From Streptomyces corallincola (GTDB lineage Bacteria > Actinomycetota > Actinomycetes > Streptomycetales > Streptomycetaceae): 64,000 nt of DNA. Every line of letters starts with the position of its first letter. Within the stretch, counting starts at the first letter, position 1. Position numbers and translations under genes: made by a program. Where the stretch lies: NCBI RefSeq assembly GCF_019104725.1, contig NZ_JAHRXF010000007.1:62001-126000 (forward strand), given 5' to 3'. A model generated the notes under the pieces. That model was not told where the DNA came from and searched no databases. It worked only from the letters and a program-made list of their open reading frames with translations. This document shows positions 8,554 to 18,010 of the stretch, one piece after another.

Positions 8554-9378
8554 TCACCATGCCCGGCGGGGGTGGGCCCTGCGGCCGAAGAGGAGGTTGC
8601 GGGGTTCGGGTGGGGGCGGGGTGCCGGGTTTGAGGGGCCAGGCGAGGAGCATGCCGGTGACGAAGCCGACGACGTGGGCGGCGTACGCGACGCTCGCGGT
8701 GCCGGAGGCGGCGTGCCCGGAGGAGTACCACGCCTGGAGCACGAACCAGAACCCCAGCACCAGCCAGGCGGGCAGCCGCAGCGGCAGGAACACCAGGAAC
8801 GGCACCAGCACCCACACCCTGGCCCTCGGATACAGCACCAGATACGCCCCGAGCACCCCCGCGATCGCCCCGGACGCCCCGATCAGCGGCTCCCCGGACG
8901 ACGCGTTGAGCAGCGCGAACCCGTAACTCGCCGCGTAGCCGCAGAACACGTAGAAGAGGAGGAACCGGATGTGGCCCATCCGGTCCTCCACGTTGTTGCC
9001 GAAGATCAGCAGGAAGAGCATGTTGCCGAGCAGGTGTGGCCAGCCGCCGTGCAGGAACATCGCCGTGAACACCGACAGCGCGGGCGACTTGTCGTAGGAC
9101 GGCGGCCCGAGCACACAGCCGGGGCCGTGTACGCCCGTGCCGACCGCGCCCGTCGGCACCAGGCGAGGCAGTTGGTCGTGGATCAACTCCCTCGGCACGG
9201 CCGCGTAATGGCCGACGAACGCCTGGAGATCGCAGAGCCGGGCCAGCCGGTCGCCCCCGCCCGGCGGGACCACCGTGCCGGGCATGGTGAGGAAGACGAG
9301 CACACAGGCGGCGATGAGCGCGTACGTGACAAGGGGCGTACGCCGCACCGGATTCACGTCATGGACGGGGATGACCAC
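8554..9378 (-). CDS. Rhomboid-family intramembrane serine protease
   Basis: A 274-residue polytopic membrane protein with about six hydrophobic segments. Family hallmarks: the loop/helix HGGWPHLLGNMLFLLIFGNNVED, the catalytic Ser in IGASGAIAGVLGAY and the catalytic His in AYAAHVVGFVTGML, forming the rhomboid Ser-His dyad. The GTG at 9378 is chosen because MVIPVHDVNPVRRTP is the common start of this family; a further GTG at 9435 in the same frame would add 19 residues without a membrane segment. A Pro-rich C-terminal tail lies in the cytosol. Its substrate cannot be predicted. It converges with hemE. Confidence 0.92.
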   Translation of the reverse strand: MVIPVHDVNPVRRTPLVTYALIAACVLVFLTMPGTVVPPGGGDRLARLCDLQAFVGHYAAVPRELIHDQLPRLVPTGAVGTGVHGPGCVLGPPSYDKSPALSVFTAMFLHGGWPHLLGNMLFLLIFGNNVEDRMGHIRFLLFYVFCGYAASYGFALLNASSGEPLIGASGAIAGVLGAYLVLYPRARVWVLVPFLVFLPLRLPAWLVLGFWFVLQAWYSSGHAASGTASVAYAAHVVGFVTGMLLAWPLKPGTPPPPEPRNLLFGRRAHPRRAW

Positions 9379-9470
9379 ACTGGAGTAATGCCCCGAAGCG
9401 GCGGGCGGAACCGGTGAACACCCCGGTGCGGTCACGCGTATTGATGCGCAACCGACGTGAGGATGACGCG

Positions 9471-9773
9471 ATGGACGAGCGCACCGCCCCCGCCCTGCAC
9501 GCCCTGCCCGACGGCGAGGCGGAACTCAGCCTCGTCGTACGGCTGCCCTGGGAGGACATCGCCCGGCTCGGCCAGGACGCGGCCCGCCTCGCCGCCCAGA
9601 CCCAGCGCCCCGTCACCCTCGACGAGGCCGTCAGCCACCGCCTCCGCACCCTCCGCACCACCGCCACCCACGCCCGCCAGACCACCGAGCACCCTCCGCA
9701 GACCCAGCAGACGCAGCAGACCCCGGCCCAGGCCCAGGTGGCCTCCCTGCCCCGCCTGAGCGGCACGGGCTGA
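9471..9773 (+). CDS. Small conserved hypothetical protein
   Basis: A 100-residue acidic-to-basic protein starting at the ATG at 9471, preceded by GAGG about 10 bases upstream. Residues 18-60 read as a strand followed by helices (ELSLVVRLPWEDIARLGQDAARLAAQTQRP), and the tail is Gln/Thr-rich (PPQTQQTQQTPAQ). No domain is recognised. Divergent from the rhomboid gene with 92 bp between the starts. The Arg-containing helix TLDEAVSHRLRTL could suit protein or nucleic-acid binding, but this is conjecture. Confidence 0.7.
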   Translation: MDERTAPALHALPDGEAELSLVVRLPWEDIARLGQDAARLAAQTQRPVTLDEAVSHRLRTLRTTATHARQTTEHPPQTQQTQQTPAQAQVASLPRLSGTG

Positions 9774-9792
9774 GCCCGGCGGGGAACACGCC

Positions 9793-11175
9793 CTAACCCC
9801 GGACCTTCGCCGTCGCCTTGCGGGCCGCCACCAGGACCGGGTCCCAGACCGGGGAGAACGGCGGCGCGTAGCCGAGATCGAGCGCGGTCATCCGCTCGAC
9901 GGTCATCCCGGCGGTGAGCGCGACCGCCGCGACGTCCACCCGCTTGGCAGCCCCCTCGCGCCCGACGATCTGGACGCCGAGCAGCCGCCCGGTCCCGCGC
10001 TCGGCCAGCATCTTCACCGTCATCGGGGAGGCCCCGGGGTAGTACCCGGCGCGGCTGGTGGACTCGATGGTGACCGTCTCGAAGCGCAGCCCCACCCGCT
10101 CCGCGTCCTTCTCGCGGAGCCCGGTGCGGGCGATCTCCAGATCGCAGACCTTGCTGACGGCGGTGCCCACGACACCGGGGAACGTGGCATAACCGCCACC
10201 CGCGTTGGTGCCGATGATCTGCCCGTGCTTGTTGGCGTGGGTGCCCAGCGGGACGTACTGCTCGCGGCCGGAGACGAGGTTGACGACCTCGACGCAGTCG
10301 CCGCCCGCCCAGATGTCCTCGTGACCCCGCACCCGCATCCCGAGGTCGGTGCGGAGACCGCCGTGCGCGCCGAGCGGAAGCCCGGCGGCGCGGGCGAGAC
10401 CGGTCTCGGGACGGACGCCGATGCCGAGGACGACGACGTCCGCCGGGTACTCCGCGTCCCGGGTCACCACCGAGCGGACCCGCCCGTCGTCACCGGTGCG
10501 CACCTCGGTGACCTCGGCGCCGCCGACCATCGTGATGCCGAGCCCCTCCATCGCCCGGTGCACCAGCCGCCCCATGTCCGGGTCGAGGGTGGACATCGGC
10601 TCGCTGCCCCGGTTGACCACGGTCACCTCGTAGCCGCGCTTGATCAGCGCCTCGGCCATCTCCACGCCGATGTACCCGGCGCCGACCACCACCGCGCGCC
10701 GCCCCCGGTCCAGGGCGAGCGAGTCCAGCAGGGCCTGCCCGTCGTCCAGGGTCTGCACCCCGTGCACACCGGGCGCGTCCATACCGGGCATGTCCGGGCG
10801 GACCGGCCGGGCACCCGTGGCGATCACCAGCTTGTCGTACCCCGTCCACGCCTCCGTACCGGCGTCCAGGTCCCGGGTGCGGACCGCCCGCCGCTCCGGG
10901 TCGATCTCCACGACCTCGGTCCGCGTCCGCAGGTCGATGTCCCGCTCCCGGTGCTCCTCGGGGGTACGGGCGATCAGCTCGTCCCGCTCCCCGACGTCGC
11001 CGCTCACCCAGTAAGGGATGCCGCACGCCGAGTACGAGGTGAAGTGCCCGCGCTCGAACGCGACGATCTCCAGCTCGTCCGGCTTCCGCATCCGGCGCGC
11101 CTGCGACGCGGCGGACATACCGGCGGCGTCCCCGCCGATGACGACCAGGCGCTCGCGCCCACCCTTGTCACTCAT
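9793..11175 (-). CDS. FAD/NAD(P)-dependent oxidoreductase, CoA-disulfide reductase-like
   Basis: A 460-residue flavoprotein. It has an N-terminal FAD dinucleotide fold (VVIGGDAAGMSAASQ), a single redox-active Cys in FTSYSACGIPYWVSGDV as in CoA-disulfide reductases and NADH oxidases, a second NAD(P)-binding fold (AVVVGAGYIGVEMAEAL) at about 160-200, the FAD-contact motif DIWAGGDCVEV, and a C-terminal dimerisation domain. It probably reduces a low-molecular-weight disulfide, persulfide or oxygen with NAD(P)H. No rhodanese domain is fused. Starts ATG at 11175, divergent from hemG with 96 bp between. Confidence 0.9.
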   Translation of the reverse strand: MSDKGGRERLVVIGGDAAGMSAASQARRMRKPDELEIVAFERGHFTSYSACGIPYWVSGDVGERDELIARTPEEHRERDIDLRTRTEVVEIDPERRAVRTRDLDAGTEAWTGYDKLVIATGARPVRPDMPGMDAPGVHGVQTLDDGQALLDSLALDRGRRAVVVGAGYIGVEMAEALIKRGYEVTVVNRGSEPMSTLDPDMGRLVHRAMEGLGITMVGGAEVTEVRTGDDGRVRSVVTRDAEYPADVVVLGIGVRPETGLARAAGLPLGAHGGLRTDLGMRVRGHEDIWAGGDCVEVVNLVSGREQYVPLGTHANKHGQIIGTNAGGGYATFPGVVGTAVSKVCDLEIARTGLREKDAERVGLRFETVTIESTSRAGYYPGASPMTVKMLAERGTGRLLGVQIVGREGAAKRVDVAAVALTAGMTVERMTALDLGYAPPFSPVWDPVLVAARKATAKVRG

Positions 11176-11271
11176 ACGAACACGCTACGGCGCACGCCCA
11201 CTTCGGCGCCGGGCGGGCTCGCCGTGCGGGGGGCCGCGGGCCCGGACACGGGGATCTGAGACAGTGGGGGC

Positions 11272-12693
11272 ATGAGCGCAGCGACCACCACCAGCAGGCA
11301 TGTCGTCGTCATCGGGGCCGGTGTCGCCGGACTGGCCGCCGCGCTGCGGCTGCTCGGGCGGGGGGCGCGGGTGACCGTGCTGGAGGCGTCGGAGCGGGTC
11401 GGCGGCAAGCTCCTGCCGGGTGAGATCGCGGGCGTACGGGTCGATCTCGGCGCCGAGTCGATGCTCGCCCGGCGCCCGGAGGCGCTGGACCTCGCCCGCG
11501 AGGTGGGACTCACCGACCGGCTCCAGCCGCCCGCCACCGCCAGCGCCGCCCTGTGGACGCGCGGCGAGCTGCGCCCCATGCCGGGCGGGCACGTCATGGG
11601 CGTGCCCGGCACCGCCGCCGCGCTCACCGGGGTGCTCTCCGCCGAGGGGCTGGCCCGCGTCGAGCGGGACGCCGAGCTGCCCCGCACCGAGGTCGGTGAC
11701 GACGTGGCGGTCGGCGAGTACGTCGCCGCCCGGCTCGGCCGCGAGGTCGTGGACCGGCTGGTCGAGCCGCTGCTCGGCGGGGTGTACGCGGGCGACGCGT
11801 ACCGCATCTCGCTCCGCTCCGCCGTCCCCCAGCTCTACCAGGCCGCCCGCACCCACACCTCGCTGACCGGCGCCGTCCGCGAGATCCAGGCCCGCGCGGC
11901 GGCGAACCCCCGCACCGACCCGGTGTTCATGGGCATCGAGGGCGGGGTCGGCACCCTCCCGCTCGCCGTCGCGGACGCGGTCCGCACGCGGGGCGGTGAG
12001 ATCCTCACCGGGACGCCGGCGACCGCGCTGCGCCGCGACCCCGCCGGTGGCTGGCACGTCGGGACCCCCGGCCGTGTCCTCACCGCCGACGCCGTGATCG
12101 TCGCCGTGCCCGCACCGGCCGCCGCCCGGCTGCTGCGCGCCGAGGCCCCGGCCGCCGCGACCGCGCTGGACACGGTCGAGTACGCGTCGATGGCGCTGGT
12201 CACCCTCGCCTACCGGCGGGCCGGGCTCGGCCTGCCCGAGGGCAGCGGCTTCCTGGTGCCGCCGGTGGACGGGCACACCATCAAGGCGTCCACGTTCGCG
12301 TCCCGCAAGTGGGGCTGGATCGCGGACGAGGACCCGGACGTGTTCGTCCTGCGCACCTCGGTGGGGCGGTACGGCGAGGCGGCCGTCCTGGAGCGGGACG
12401 ACACCGAACTGGCCGAGGTCTCCCGGCACGACCTGCGGGCGGCGACCGGCCTGGACGCCGAGCCGCTGGAGTACCGGGTCACCCGCTGGACCGACGGCCT
12501 GCCGCAGTACCCGGTCGGCCACCACGCGCGGGTCGCCCGCATCCGCGAGCGGGTCGCCGAGCTGCCGGGCCTCGCGGTCTGCGGCGCCGCGTACGACGGC
12601 GTGGGCATCCCCGCCTGCGTGGCGAGCGCGCGGGCGGCGGTGGACGCGGTGGCGGGCGGCGTACTGGAGGGGGCCGGGGCGCCGGACGCGTGA
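11272..12693 (+). CDS. hemG: Coproporphyrinogen/protoporphyrinogen oxidase (HemY/CgoX type)
   Basis: A 473-residue flavoprotein. The N-terminal dinucleotide-binding motif is VVVIGAGVAGLAAALRLLG, followed by the FAD loop VTVLEASERVGGKL. The C-terminal FAD motif is LAVCGAAYDGVGIPACVASAR. Actinobacteria make heme by the coproporphyrin-dependent route, in which this enzyme oxidises coproporphyrinogen III to coproporphyrin III. Presence of hemQ immediately downstream supports that reading over the classical protoporphyrinogen reaction. ATG at 11272; 63 bp separate its stop from hemQ, so the two are probably co-transcribed. Confidence 0.95.
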   Translation: MSAATTTSRHVVVIGAGVAGLAAALRLLGRGARVTVLEASERVGGKLLPGEIAGVRVDLGAESMLARRPEALDLAREVGLTDRLQPPATASAALWTRGELRPMPGGHVMGVPGTAAALTGVLSAEGLARVERDAELPRTEVGDDVAVGEYVAARLGREVVDRLVEPLLGGVYAGDAYRISLRSAVPQLYQAARTHTSLTGAVREIQARAAANPRTDPVFMGIEGGVGTLPLAVADAVRTRGGEILTGTPATALRRDPAGGWHVGTPGRVLTADAVIVAVPAPAAARLLRAEAPAAATALDTVEYASMALVTLAYRRAGLGLPEGSGFLVPPVDGHTIKASTFASRKWGWIADEDPDVFVLRTSVGRYGEAAVLERDDTELAEVSRHDLRAATGLDAEPLEYRVTRWTDGLPQYPVGHHARVARIRERVAELPGLAVCGAAYDGVGIPACVASARAAVDAVAGGVLEGAGAPDA

Positions 12694-12756
12694 GGCGCCG
12701 TCCGCCAGGGCCCACCCGGTGCCGAGCACGGCGGGCGGAGCGGGAGAATGGGGCCC

Positions 12757-13488
12757 ATGAGTGACGACGCCCCCACCACCGAGCCCGGCAGAATCCCGAA
12801 CAAGGGCAAGCTGGCCAAGGACCTGAACGAGGTCATCCGCTACACCCTGTGGTCCGTCTTCAAGCTGAAGGACGCGCTGCCCGAGGACCGCGCGGGCTAC
12901 GCCGAAGAGGTCCAGGAACTCTTCGACCAGCTCGCCGCCAAGGACGTCACCGTCCGTGGCACCTACGACGTGTCCGGGCTGCGTGCCGACGCCGATCTGA
13001 TGATCTGGTGGCACGCGGAGACCAGCGACCAGCTCCAGGAGGCGTACAACCTCTTCCGCCGCACCCGCCTCGGGCGCGCGCTGGAGCCGGTCTGGTCCAA
13101 CATGGCGCTGCACCGCCCCGCCGAGTTCAACCGCTCGCACATCCCCGCGTTCCTCGCGGACGAGACGGCCCGCGACTACGTGAGCGTCTACCCCTTCGTC
13201 CGCTCGTACGACTGGTATCTGCTGGCCGACGAGGACCGGCGCCGGATGCTCGCCGACCACGGCAAGATGGCGCGCGGCTACCCGGACGTCCGCGCCAACA
13301 CGGTCGCCTCGTTCTCGCTGGGCGACTACGAGTGGATTCTCGCCTTCGAGGCCGACGAGCTGTACCGCATCGTGGACCTCATGCGGCACCTGCGCGCCTC
13401 CGAGGCCCGGATGCACGTCCGCGAGGAGGTCCCGTTCTACACGGGCCGCCGCAAGGACGTGGCCGAACTGGTCGCCGGCCTGGCCTGA
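12757..13488 (+). CDS. hemQ: Coproheme decarboxylase (hydrogen-peroxide-dependent heme synthase)
   Basis: A 243-residue chlorite-dismutase-family protein that converts coproheme III to heme b in two oxidative decarboxylations. Conserved elements include LMIWWHAE, the catalytic Tyr145 in [16 protein letters not shown] and the probable proximal heme ligand His168 in [13 protein letters not shown]. The dismutase-type distal Arg region is not evident, as expected for HemQ. The ATG at 12757 was chosen over the one at 12748 because GGGAG at about 12742-12746 is well spaced for it and the length matches the family. Forms the end of the hemG-hemQ pair. Confidence 0.96.
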   Translation: MSDDAPTTEPGRIPNKGKLAKDLNEVIRYTLWSVFKLKDALPEDRAGYAEEVQELFDQLAAKDVTVRGTYDVSGLRADADLMIWWHAETSDQLQEAYNLFRRTRLGRALEPVWSNMALHRPAEFNRSHIPAFLADETARDYVSVYPFVRSYDWYLLADEDRRRMLADHGKMARGYPDVRANTVASFSLGDYEWILAFEADELYRIVDLMRHLRASEARMHVREEVPFYTGRRKDVAELVAGLA

Positions 13489-13498
13489 GGCCACACCC

Positions 13499-13531
13499 GC
13501 GGGGGCCCGGCCCTCGAGGGGGCACCCCCGC
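13499..13531. terminator. Bidirectional hairpin between hemQ and the aminopeptidase gene
   Basis: GCGGGGG (13499-13505) can pair with CCCCCGC (13525-13531) in the 48-bp gap between two converging genes. It begins 11 bp after the hemQ stop and ends 6 bp before the opposite stop, so it could serve both. Confidence 0.55.
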
Positions 13532-13536
13532 TTCCC

Positions 13537-15177
13537 CTACGGCTTCGGTTCCGGGCGGGGTGCGCAGGTCGTGTGGCGGCCGGGCACCCTGCCCCGGAGC
13601 AGGTAGGCGTCCAGGTGGGCGTTGACGCAGGCGTTGGGGCCGCCGCCGATGCCGTGCGTGCCCGCGTCCCGCTCGGTGACCAGCGCGGACCCGGCCAGCC
13701 GCCGGTTCATCTCCAGCGCCCCCGCGTACGGCGTGGCCGCGTCCCGTTCCGCCGCCAGGATCAGCACCGGCGGGGTGTCACCGGGCGCGGTCCGCACGTC
13801 CACCGGCCGCTGCCGGGGCGCGGGCCAGTAGGCGCACGGCAGGTTCATCCACGCGTTGTCCCAGGTCTCGAACGGCGCGGTGCGCGCCAGCCGGGTGTTG
13901 TCCCGGTCCCACACCGCGAAGTCGGTCGGCCAGTCCGCGTCGTTGCACTCGACGGCCGTGTAGACGGCGGTGGAGTTCTCCGCCTTCGCCACCCCGTCCC
14001 GGTCCGGCCGCGCCAGCTTCACCAGCGGTTCCGGGTCGCCCTTGAGATAGGCGGAGAGCGCGGCGGCCCGGCTCGGCCAGTAGGTGTCGTAGTACCCGGC
14101 GGTCAGGAACGCGTTCTGCAACTGGCCGGGGCCCACCTCGCCCCCGGCCGCCCGCTCGGCCAGCCGCGCGCTCGCCGTGTCGTAGGCGCGCCGCACGGCC
14201 TCGGCGGTGGTGCCGAGGCCGTACACCTCGTCGTGCCGGGCGATCCACTCGCGGAAGTCGGTCCAGCGCTCCTCGAACGCGGCCGACTGGTCGAGGTTGT
14301 CGCGGTACCAGATCTTGGCCGGGTCCGGGTCCACCGCCGAGTCCAGCACCATCCGCCGTACGTGGCCGGGGAAGAGGGTGGCGTAGAGCGCGCCGAAGTA
14401 GGTGCCGTACGACGCGCCCATGAACGTCAGCCGGTCCTGGCCGAGGGCGGCGCGCAGTACGTCGAGGTCGCGGGCGTTGTTCAGCGAGGTGTAGTGGCGC
14501 AGCCGGTTGCCGGAGCGGGTCAGGCAGCCGCGCGCGTACTCCCTGGCCTGCGCGGTCCGCTGCCGTTTGTACTCCTCCGAGGGGTGCTCGGGGGACGGGG
14601 TGGGCGCCTTGATGTGCGTCTTCGGGTCCTCGCAGGACAGCGGGTCGGTGCCGTCCACCCCGCGCGGGGCGTACCCGACGAGGTCGTACGCGGCGGCGAT
14701 GCGCTGCCAGGCGGGGAGCGTCCCGGCCAGCGGGAAGTACACCCCGGACGCGCCGGGGCCGCCGGGGTTGTAGACCAGGGCGCCCTGGCCGGGAACCTTG
14801 CGCTTGCTGTTGTGCGGGTCCCGGTGGGTGGCCGGGGCGCGGCTCACCGTCAGCTCGATCTGTCCGCCGTCCGGGCGGGCGTAGTCCAGCGGGACGCGGA
14901 CCGTGCCGCAGCGCAGGGTGTCGGGGGCGCCGGGCAGGTCGTCGCACGGGCCGAAGGCGATGCCCGCCGCGCGCGCCCGGGAGGCGGCGAGGGTGACGCC
15001 CCGGAGTTCGGCGGCGCCGGGAGCACCGAGGGAGCCGGGGGAGCCGAGAGCGCCGGAGGGGCCGGGGTCGGCCGCTGCGGCGGCGCCGCGCGCCTGGGGT
15101 GTGCCGCCCGCCGGGGCCACGGCCAGGGTGGTGAGCAGCAGGGAACCGGCGGCCGTGAACAGGGCGGCAGTTCTCAT
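13537..15177 (-). CDS. Secreted alpha/beta-hydrolase aminopeptidase (tripeptidyl aminopeptidase-like)
   Basis: A 546-residue exported serine peptidase. Residues 1-30 are a signal peptide (MRTAALFTAAGSLLLTTLAVAPA), followed by a Gly/Pro/Ser-rich linker to about residue 60. The catalytic domain has the oxyanion segment YNPGGPGASGVYF, the nucleophile Ser256 in FMGASYGTYFGAL, the Asp in LAAERDAATPY and the His in AGTHGIGGGPNAC. The C-terminal TAP-like domain is included. The family releases N-terminal tripeptides or single residues from secreted proteins. ATG at 15177 follows a GAAGGGA ribosome site. Converges with hemQ. Confidence 0.92.
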   Translation of the reverse strand: MRTAALFTAAGSLLLTTLAVAPAGGTPQARGAAAAADPGPSGALGSPGSLGAPGAAELRGVTLAASRARAAGIAFGPCDDLPGAPDTLRCGTVRVPLDYARPDGGQIELTVSRAPATHRDPHNSKRKVPGQGALVYNPGGPGASGVYFPLAGTLPAWQRIAAAYDLVGYAPRGVDGTDPLSCEDPKTHIKAPTPSPEHPSEEYKRQRTAQAREYARGCLTRSGNRLRHYTSLNNARDLDVLRAALGQDRLTFMGASYGTYFGALYATLFPGHVRRMVLDSAVDPDPAKIWYRDNLDQSAAFEERWTDFREWIARHDEVYGLGTTAEAVRRAYDTASARLAERAAGGEVGPGQLQNAFLTAGYYDTYWPSRAAALSAYLKGDPEPLVKLARPDRDGVAKAENSTAVYTAVECNDADWPTDFAVWDRDNTRLARTAPFETWDNAWMNLPCAYWPAPRQRPVDVRTAPGDTPPVLILAAERDAATPYAGALEMNRRLAGSALVTERDAGTHGIGGGPNACVNAHLDAYLLRGRVPGRHTTCAPRPEPKP

Positions 15178-15455
15178 CGCATGTCCCTTCGGTGCGGCGG
15201 CGATGGCACGGCTGCCACGGCCCGGCACGACACCAGGGATGTTTCGGACGGTCACCGCCCGGCGCAAGCACCGGAGTCCGGGTGTCGCCCCCAATGCGCC
15301 CATGCGCCCCTGAGGCCGGGCGCACGCCCCTGAGATCCGTCGGGGTCACACGGACGCGGCATCCCCGCCGGGGCCAGTACGACCGGCACCGCCGCCCGCA
15401 CCTGCCGTACCGCGCCCGCGACGCCCCCCGCGCGGGAGGCGGCGCACGCCCGCTG

Positions 15456-16175
15456 CTACGACCCGTTCGAGCCGGGTACGACCGGCAGCACCGAGGCGGG
15501 CGGGACCAGCGGGGGAGTGGGCACCGGGGTCGGGGAGGCGCCGAGGTCGCGCGCGATGCCGGGGAAATCTACGTCCCCGGTGGCCTCCAGGACCCGGATG
15601 TGGTCCAGCACGGTCGCGTTGGCGTCCTCGGCCAGGTCGCGGACCAGCACGTTCTGGGTGCTCGCGCGGATCTGCGCGACCAGCGAGAACACCCGGCCGT
15701 GCGCGAGGCGCAGGATCTCCGCGAACCGCCCGTCGAACTCCTTGCCCTGGCTGCTCCGCAGGGTGCCGAGCCACTGCCGCTGCTGCTCGTTGGGCTCGTT
15801 GGGCAGCGGGAGGTTCAACTGCGTGGCGACGGTGCGGGCGTGCGCGTCCAGCGTGGTGTGCCCCTCGACGAGGTGCCGTCCCGCGTCCCGTACGGCCTCC
15901 GTGGTCCCCTTGCGCCGTGCCATCTCCCCGGCGGGCAGCTCCCACAGGCCCGCCAGGCGGACCTTGGTGACGAAGTCCCGGTCGGCGGCGGACAGCGGCC
16001 CGTAGGGGGTGGTGACCGTCCGCGCGGACAGCACGTCGGCGCTGGCCGCGCCGGACCGTCCGGCGTACGACCAGACCGGGTAGACCAGCGCGGCGGCGGT
16101 CGCCGCGAGGGCCACGACGATGAGCCCGGTACCGCTGAGAACGCCCCGGCCGGGGGCGGGAGTTCGTGGTCGCAT
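15456..16175 (-). CDS. DUF4142 family exported protein
   Basis: A 239-residue protein with an N-terminal hydrophobic segment (GTGLIVVALAATAAALVYPVWSY, about 14-40) that anchors or exports it. The body has the family pattern: LSAADRDFVTKVRLAGLWELPAGEMA, then a long helix with VRDAGRHLVEGHTTLDAHARTVA, DGRFAEILRLAHGRVFSLVAQIRASTQN, and VLDHIRVLEATGDVDF. DUF4142 domains are all-helical, extracytoplasmic and of unknown function. The C-terminus is a Pro-rich tail. ATG at 16175 follows GGAGG. It lies downstream of the DUF692 gene in the same direction (143 bp gap). Confidence 0.88.
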   Translation of the reverse strand: MRPRTPAPGRGVLSGTGLIVVALAATAAALVYPVWSYAGRSGAASADVLSARTVTTPYGPLSAADRDFVTKVRLAGLWELPAGEMARRKGTTEAVRDAGRHLVEGHTTLDAHARTVATQLNLPLPNEPNEQQRQWLGTLRSSQGKEFDGRFAEILRLAHGRVFSLVAQIRASTQNVLVRDLAEDANATVLDHIRVLEATGDVDFPGIARDLGASPTPVPTPPLVPPASVLPVVPGSNGS

Positions 16176-16318
16176 GGTGCCTCCTGCACCGCGCCGGAGT
16201 GCGTGGGGCGCGGAAAGGGCATCGTACTGCGGCGGATCGGGGCGGCGCCGGGTGCGGGGGCGGCCTACCCCGTGGGGGAGACGGCTCGGGACGGGGTCCG
16301 CACTGGACGCCCCGCCCT

Positions 16319-17773
16319 TCAGCCCCTGCGCAGCAGCACCCTCGCGCGGGAGGCCAGGCCCGGCCGCCGGGGTTCGGGACCGGCGCGGTCCGCCCACCAC
16401 TCCTGGAGCAGGCGGCGCGCGCGGTCGTCGGCCGGGCGGTCACCGGCCAGCAGGGCCGCGGCGAAGTCCAGGGCGTCACGCCGGTATCCGCCGGTCATCG
16501 GCCTGGTGCGCGCGTACCGCAGGAACTCCGCGCGGTAGCCCTCCCCGAGGATCTCCGGCAGTTCCGGCGCGACCTTCGCCACCACGTCCGCCCGCTTCGC
16601 GGCGAGCGCCCGCGCCTGCACGCCCATCCGCACCCGGTCGAATCCCTCGGGCACGGGGGTCCCGGCGACCAGGGCCGAGAGCACGGCGGCCTGCGCGACG
16701 GCGAGGCGCTGACGGGCGGGGACGAGGGTGTCGTGCGGAGAGGCAAGTGTGCTGTTCTCGCCGGGAGTTGAGGCGACCGCACCCGCAGCCGCACCCGCAC
16801 CCGCGCCCGCGCCCGAAGCCGAAGGGGCAGGGGTGGCAGTAGCCGCCGTCGCCCCCGGCCCGGGCTCCCCGCCGACCCGGCCCGCCGCGAGTGCCGCCGC
16901 CGCGACCGCCGTACGCGTGCCCCGGAGGTCGCCGAGGACGCGCCCGCGCTCCACGGCCTGCCGGACGGCGACGAGTTCCCGCTCCAGTTCCGCGGGCCGG
17001 GGGAAGTTGTCGTCCCGCTCCAGCAGGACACCGGGGGGTGCGGTGCGGGCGGCGAGGTCGGTGAGGATGTCCAGGACCGGGCGCGGGACGGGATGGGCGT
17101 GGGTGTCGTGCCAGACGCCGTCGCGTTCGTGGCCCCCGGCGACATGGACGTAGGCGAGGGCCTCTACGGGGAGTTCCGCGAGGGCGGTCGCCGGATCCTC
17201 GCCCCGGTTGACGTGGTTGGTGTGCAGGTTGGCCACGTCGATGAGGAGCCGTACGCCGGTGCGTTCGACCAGTTCGGCGAGGAACCGGCCCTCGGACATC
17301 TCCTCGCCGGGCCAGGAGAAGAGGGCGGCGATGTTCTCCAGGGCGAGGGGGACCGGCAGGGCGGCCTGGGCGACGCGCACGTTCTCGCAGAGCACGTCGA
17401 GGGCGTCGCGGGTGCGGGGGACGGGCAGCAGATGACCCGCCTCCAGCGGCGCCGAGGCGGTGAGCGCCCCGCCGCCGCGTACGAACGCGATGTGCTCGGT
17501 GACGAGGGGCGCGCCGAGCGCCTCCGCCCGCTCGGCGAGCGCCCGCAGCCGGTCCTCGGCGGGCGGTTCGGCGCCGCCGAGACCGAGGGAGACACCGTGC
17601 GGTACGACGGTCACACCGCGCTCGCGCAGCCGTACCAGGGAGTCGGGCAGGTGTCCGGGACAGATGTTCTCCGCCACGACCTCGACCCACTCCACCCCCG
17701 GCATCCGCTCCACGGCCTCCGCGATCTCCGGCCGCCACCCGATCCCGGCCCCCAGCCGCACCGAACTCTCCAT
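16319..17773 (-). CDS. DUF692 (MNIO) enzyme fused to a C-terminal partner-like domain
   Basis: A 484-residue protein started at ATG 17773 (GGAGG at 17781-17785). Residues 1-285 are a DUF692 TIM barrel, the multinuclear non-heme iron oxidase family that modifies Cys or Asp in ribosomal peptides. Candidate metal ligands are visible: H59 ([10 protein letters not shown]), E93-H94 (TEHIAF), E146-N147 ([11 protein letters not shown]), D179/N182/H184 ([10 protein letters not shown]), H210 and H215 (YVHVAGGHE), D223/H225/H227 (HDTHAHP) and E252. A low-complexity Ala/Gly/Pro linker spans about 290-350. Residues 352-440 form a helical domain with an [12 protein letters not shown]...KRADVV...[15 protein letters not shown] pattern resembling partner proteins encoded separately in other MNIO systems. 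No precursor peptide gene is seen next to it. Confidence 0.9.
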   Translation of the reverse strand: MESSVRLGAGIGWRPEIAEAVERMPGVEWVEVVAENICPGHLPDSLVRLRERGVTVVPHGVSLGLGGAEPPAEDRLRALAERAEALGAPLVTEHIAFVRGGGALTASAPLEAGHLLPVPRTRDALDVLCENVRVAQAALPVPLALENIAALFSWPGEEMSEGRFLAELVERTGVRLLIDVANLHTNHVNRGEDPATALAELPVEALAYVHVAGGHERDGVWHDTHAHPVPRPVLDILTDLAARTAPPGVLLERDDNFPRPAELERELVAVRQAVERGRVLGDLRGTRTAVAAAALAAGRVGGEPGPGATAATATPAPSASGAGAGAGAAAGAVASTPGENSTLASPHDTLVPARQRLAVAQAAVLSALVAGTPVPEGFDRVRMGVQARALAAKRADVVAKVAPELPEILGEGYRAEFLRYARTRPMTGGYRRDALDFAAALLAGDRPADDRARRLLQEWWADRAGPEPRRPGLASRARVLLRRG

Positions 17774-18010
17774 CACCGCTCCTCCCCTCCCGCGAACGCG
17801 CCCTCCCGCGAACGAGGCAAATATGGCCCAGCTCACTCCCCCCGAACCCCGCCCGGCCGCCCTTCAGAGCAACATTTGAGCTTGGGGCCCGGCCCCCGGA
17901 ACACGGCAGCACCGTCCGGCACCCGCTCCTCACGCGTCCACGCGCGCGGGACTCCCGCCCCGGCCCGCACGGCCCGTGTGTCCGGATAAGCGTTCCGGTG
18001 CGGGGGAAGG

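Noticed and set aside
16770..16830. Repeated ACCCGC-type hexamers suggesting a tandem repeat element
   Set aside because: They encode the Ala/Gly linker of the DUF692 fusion protein and are part of that gene, not a separate element.
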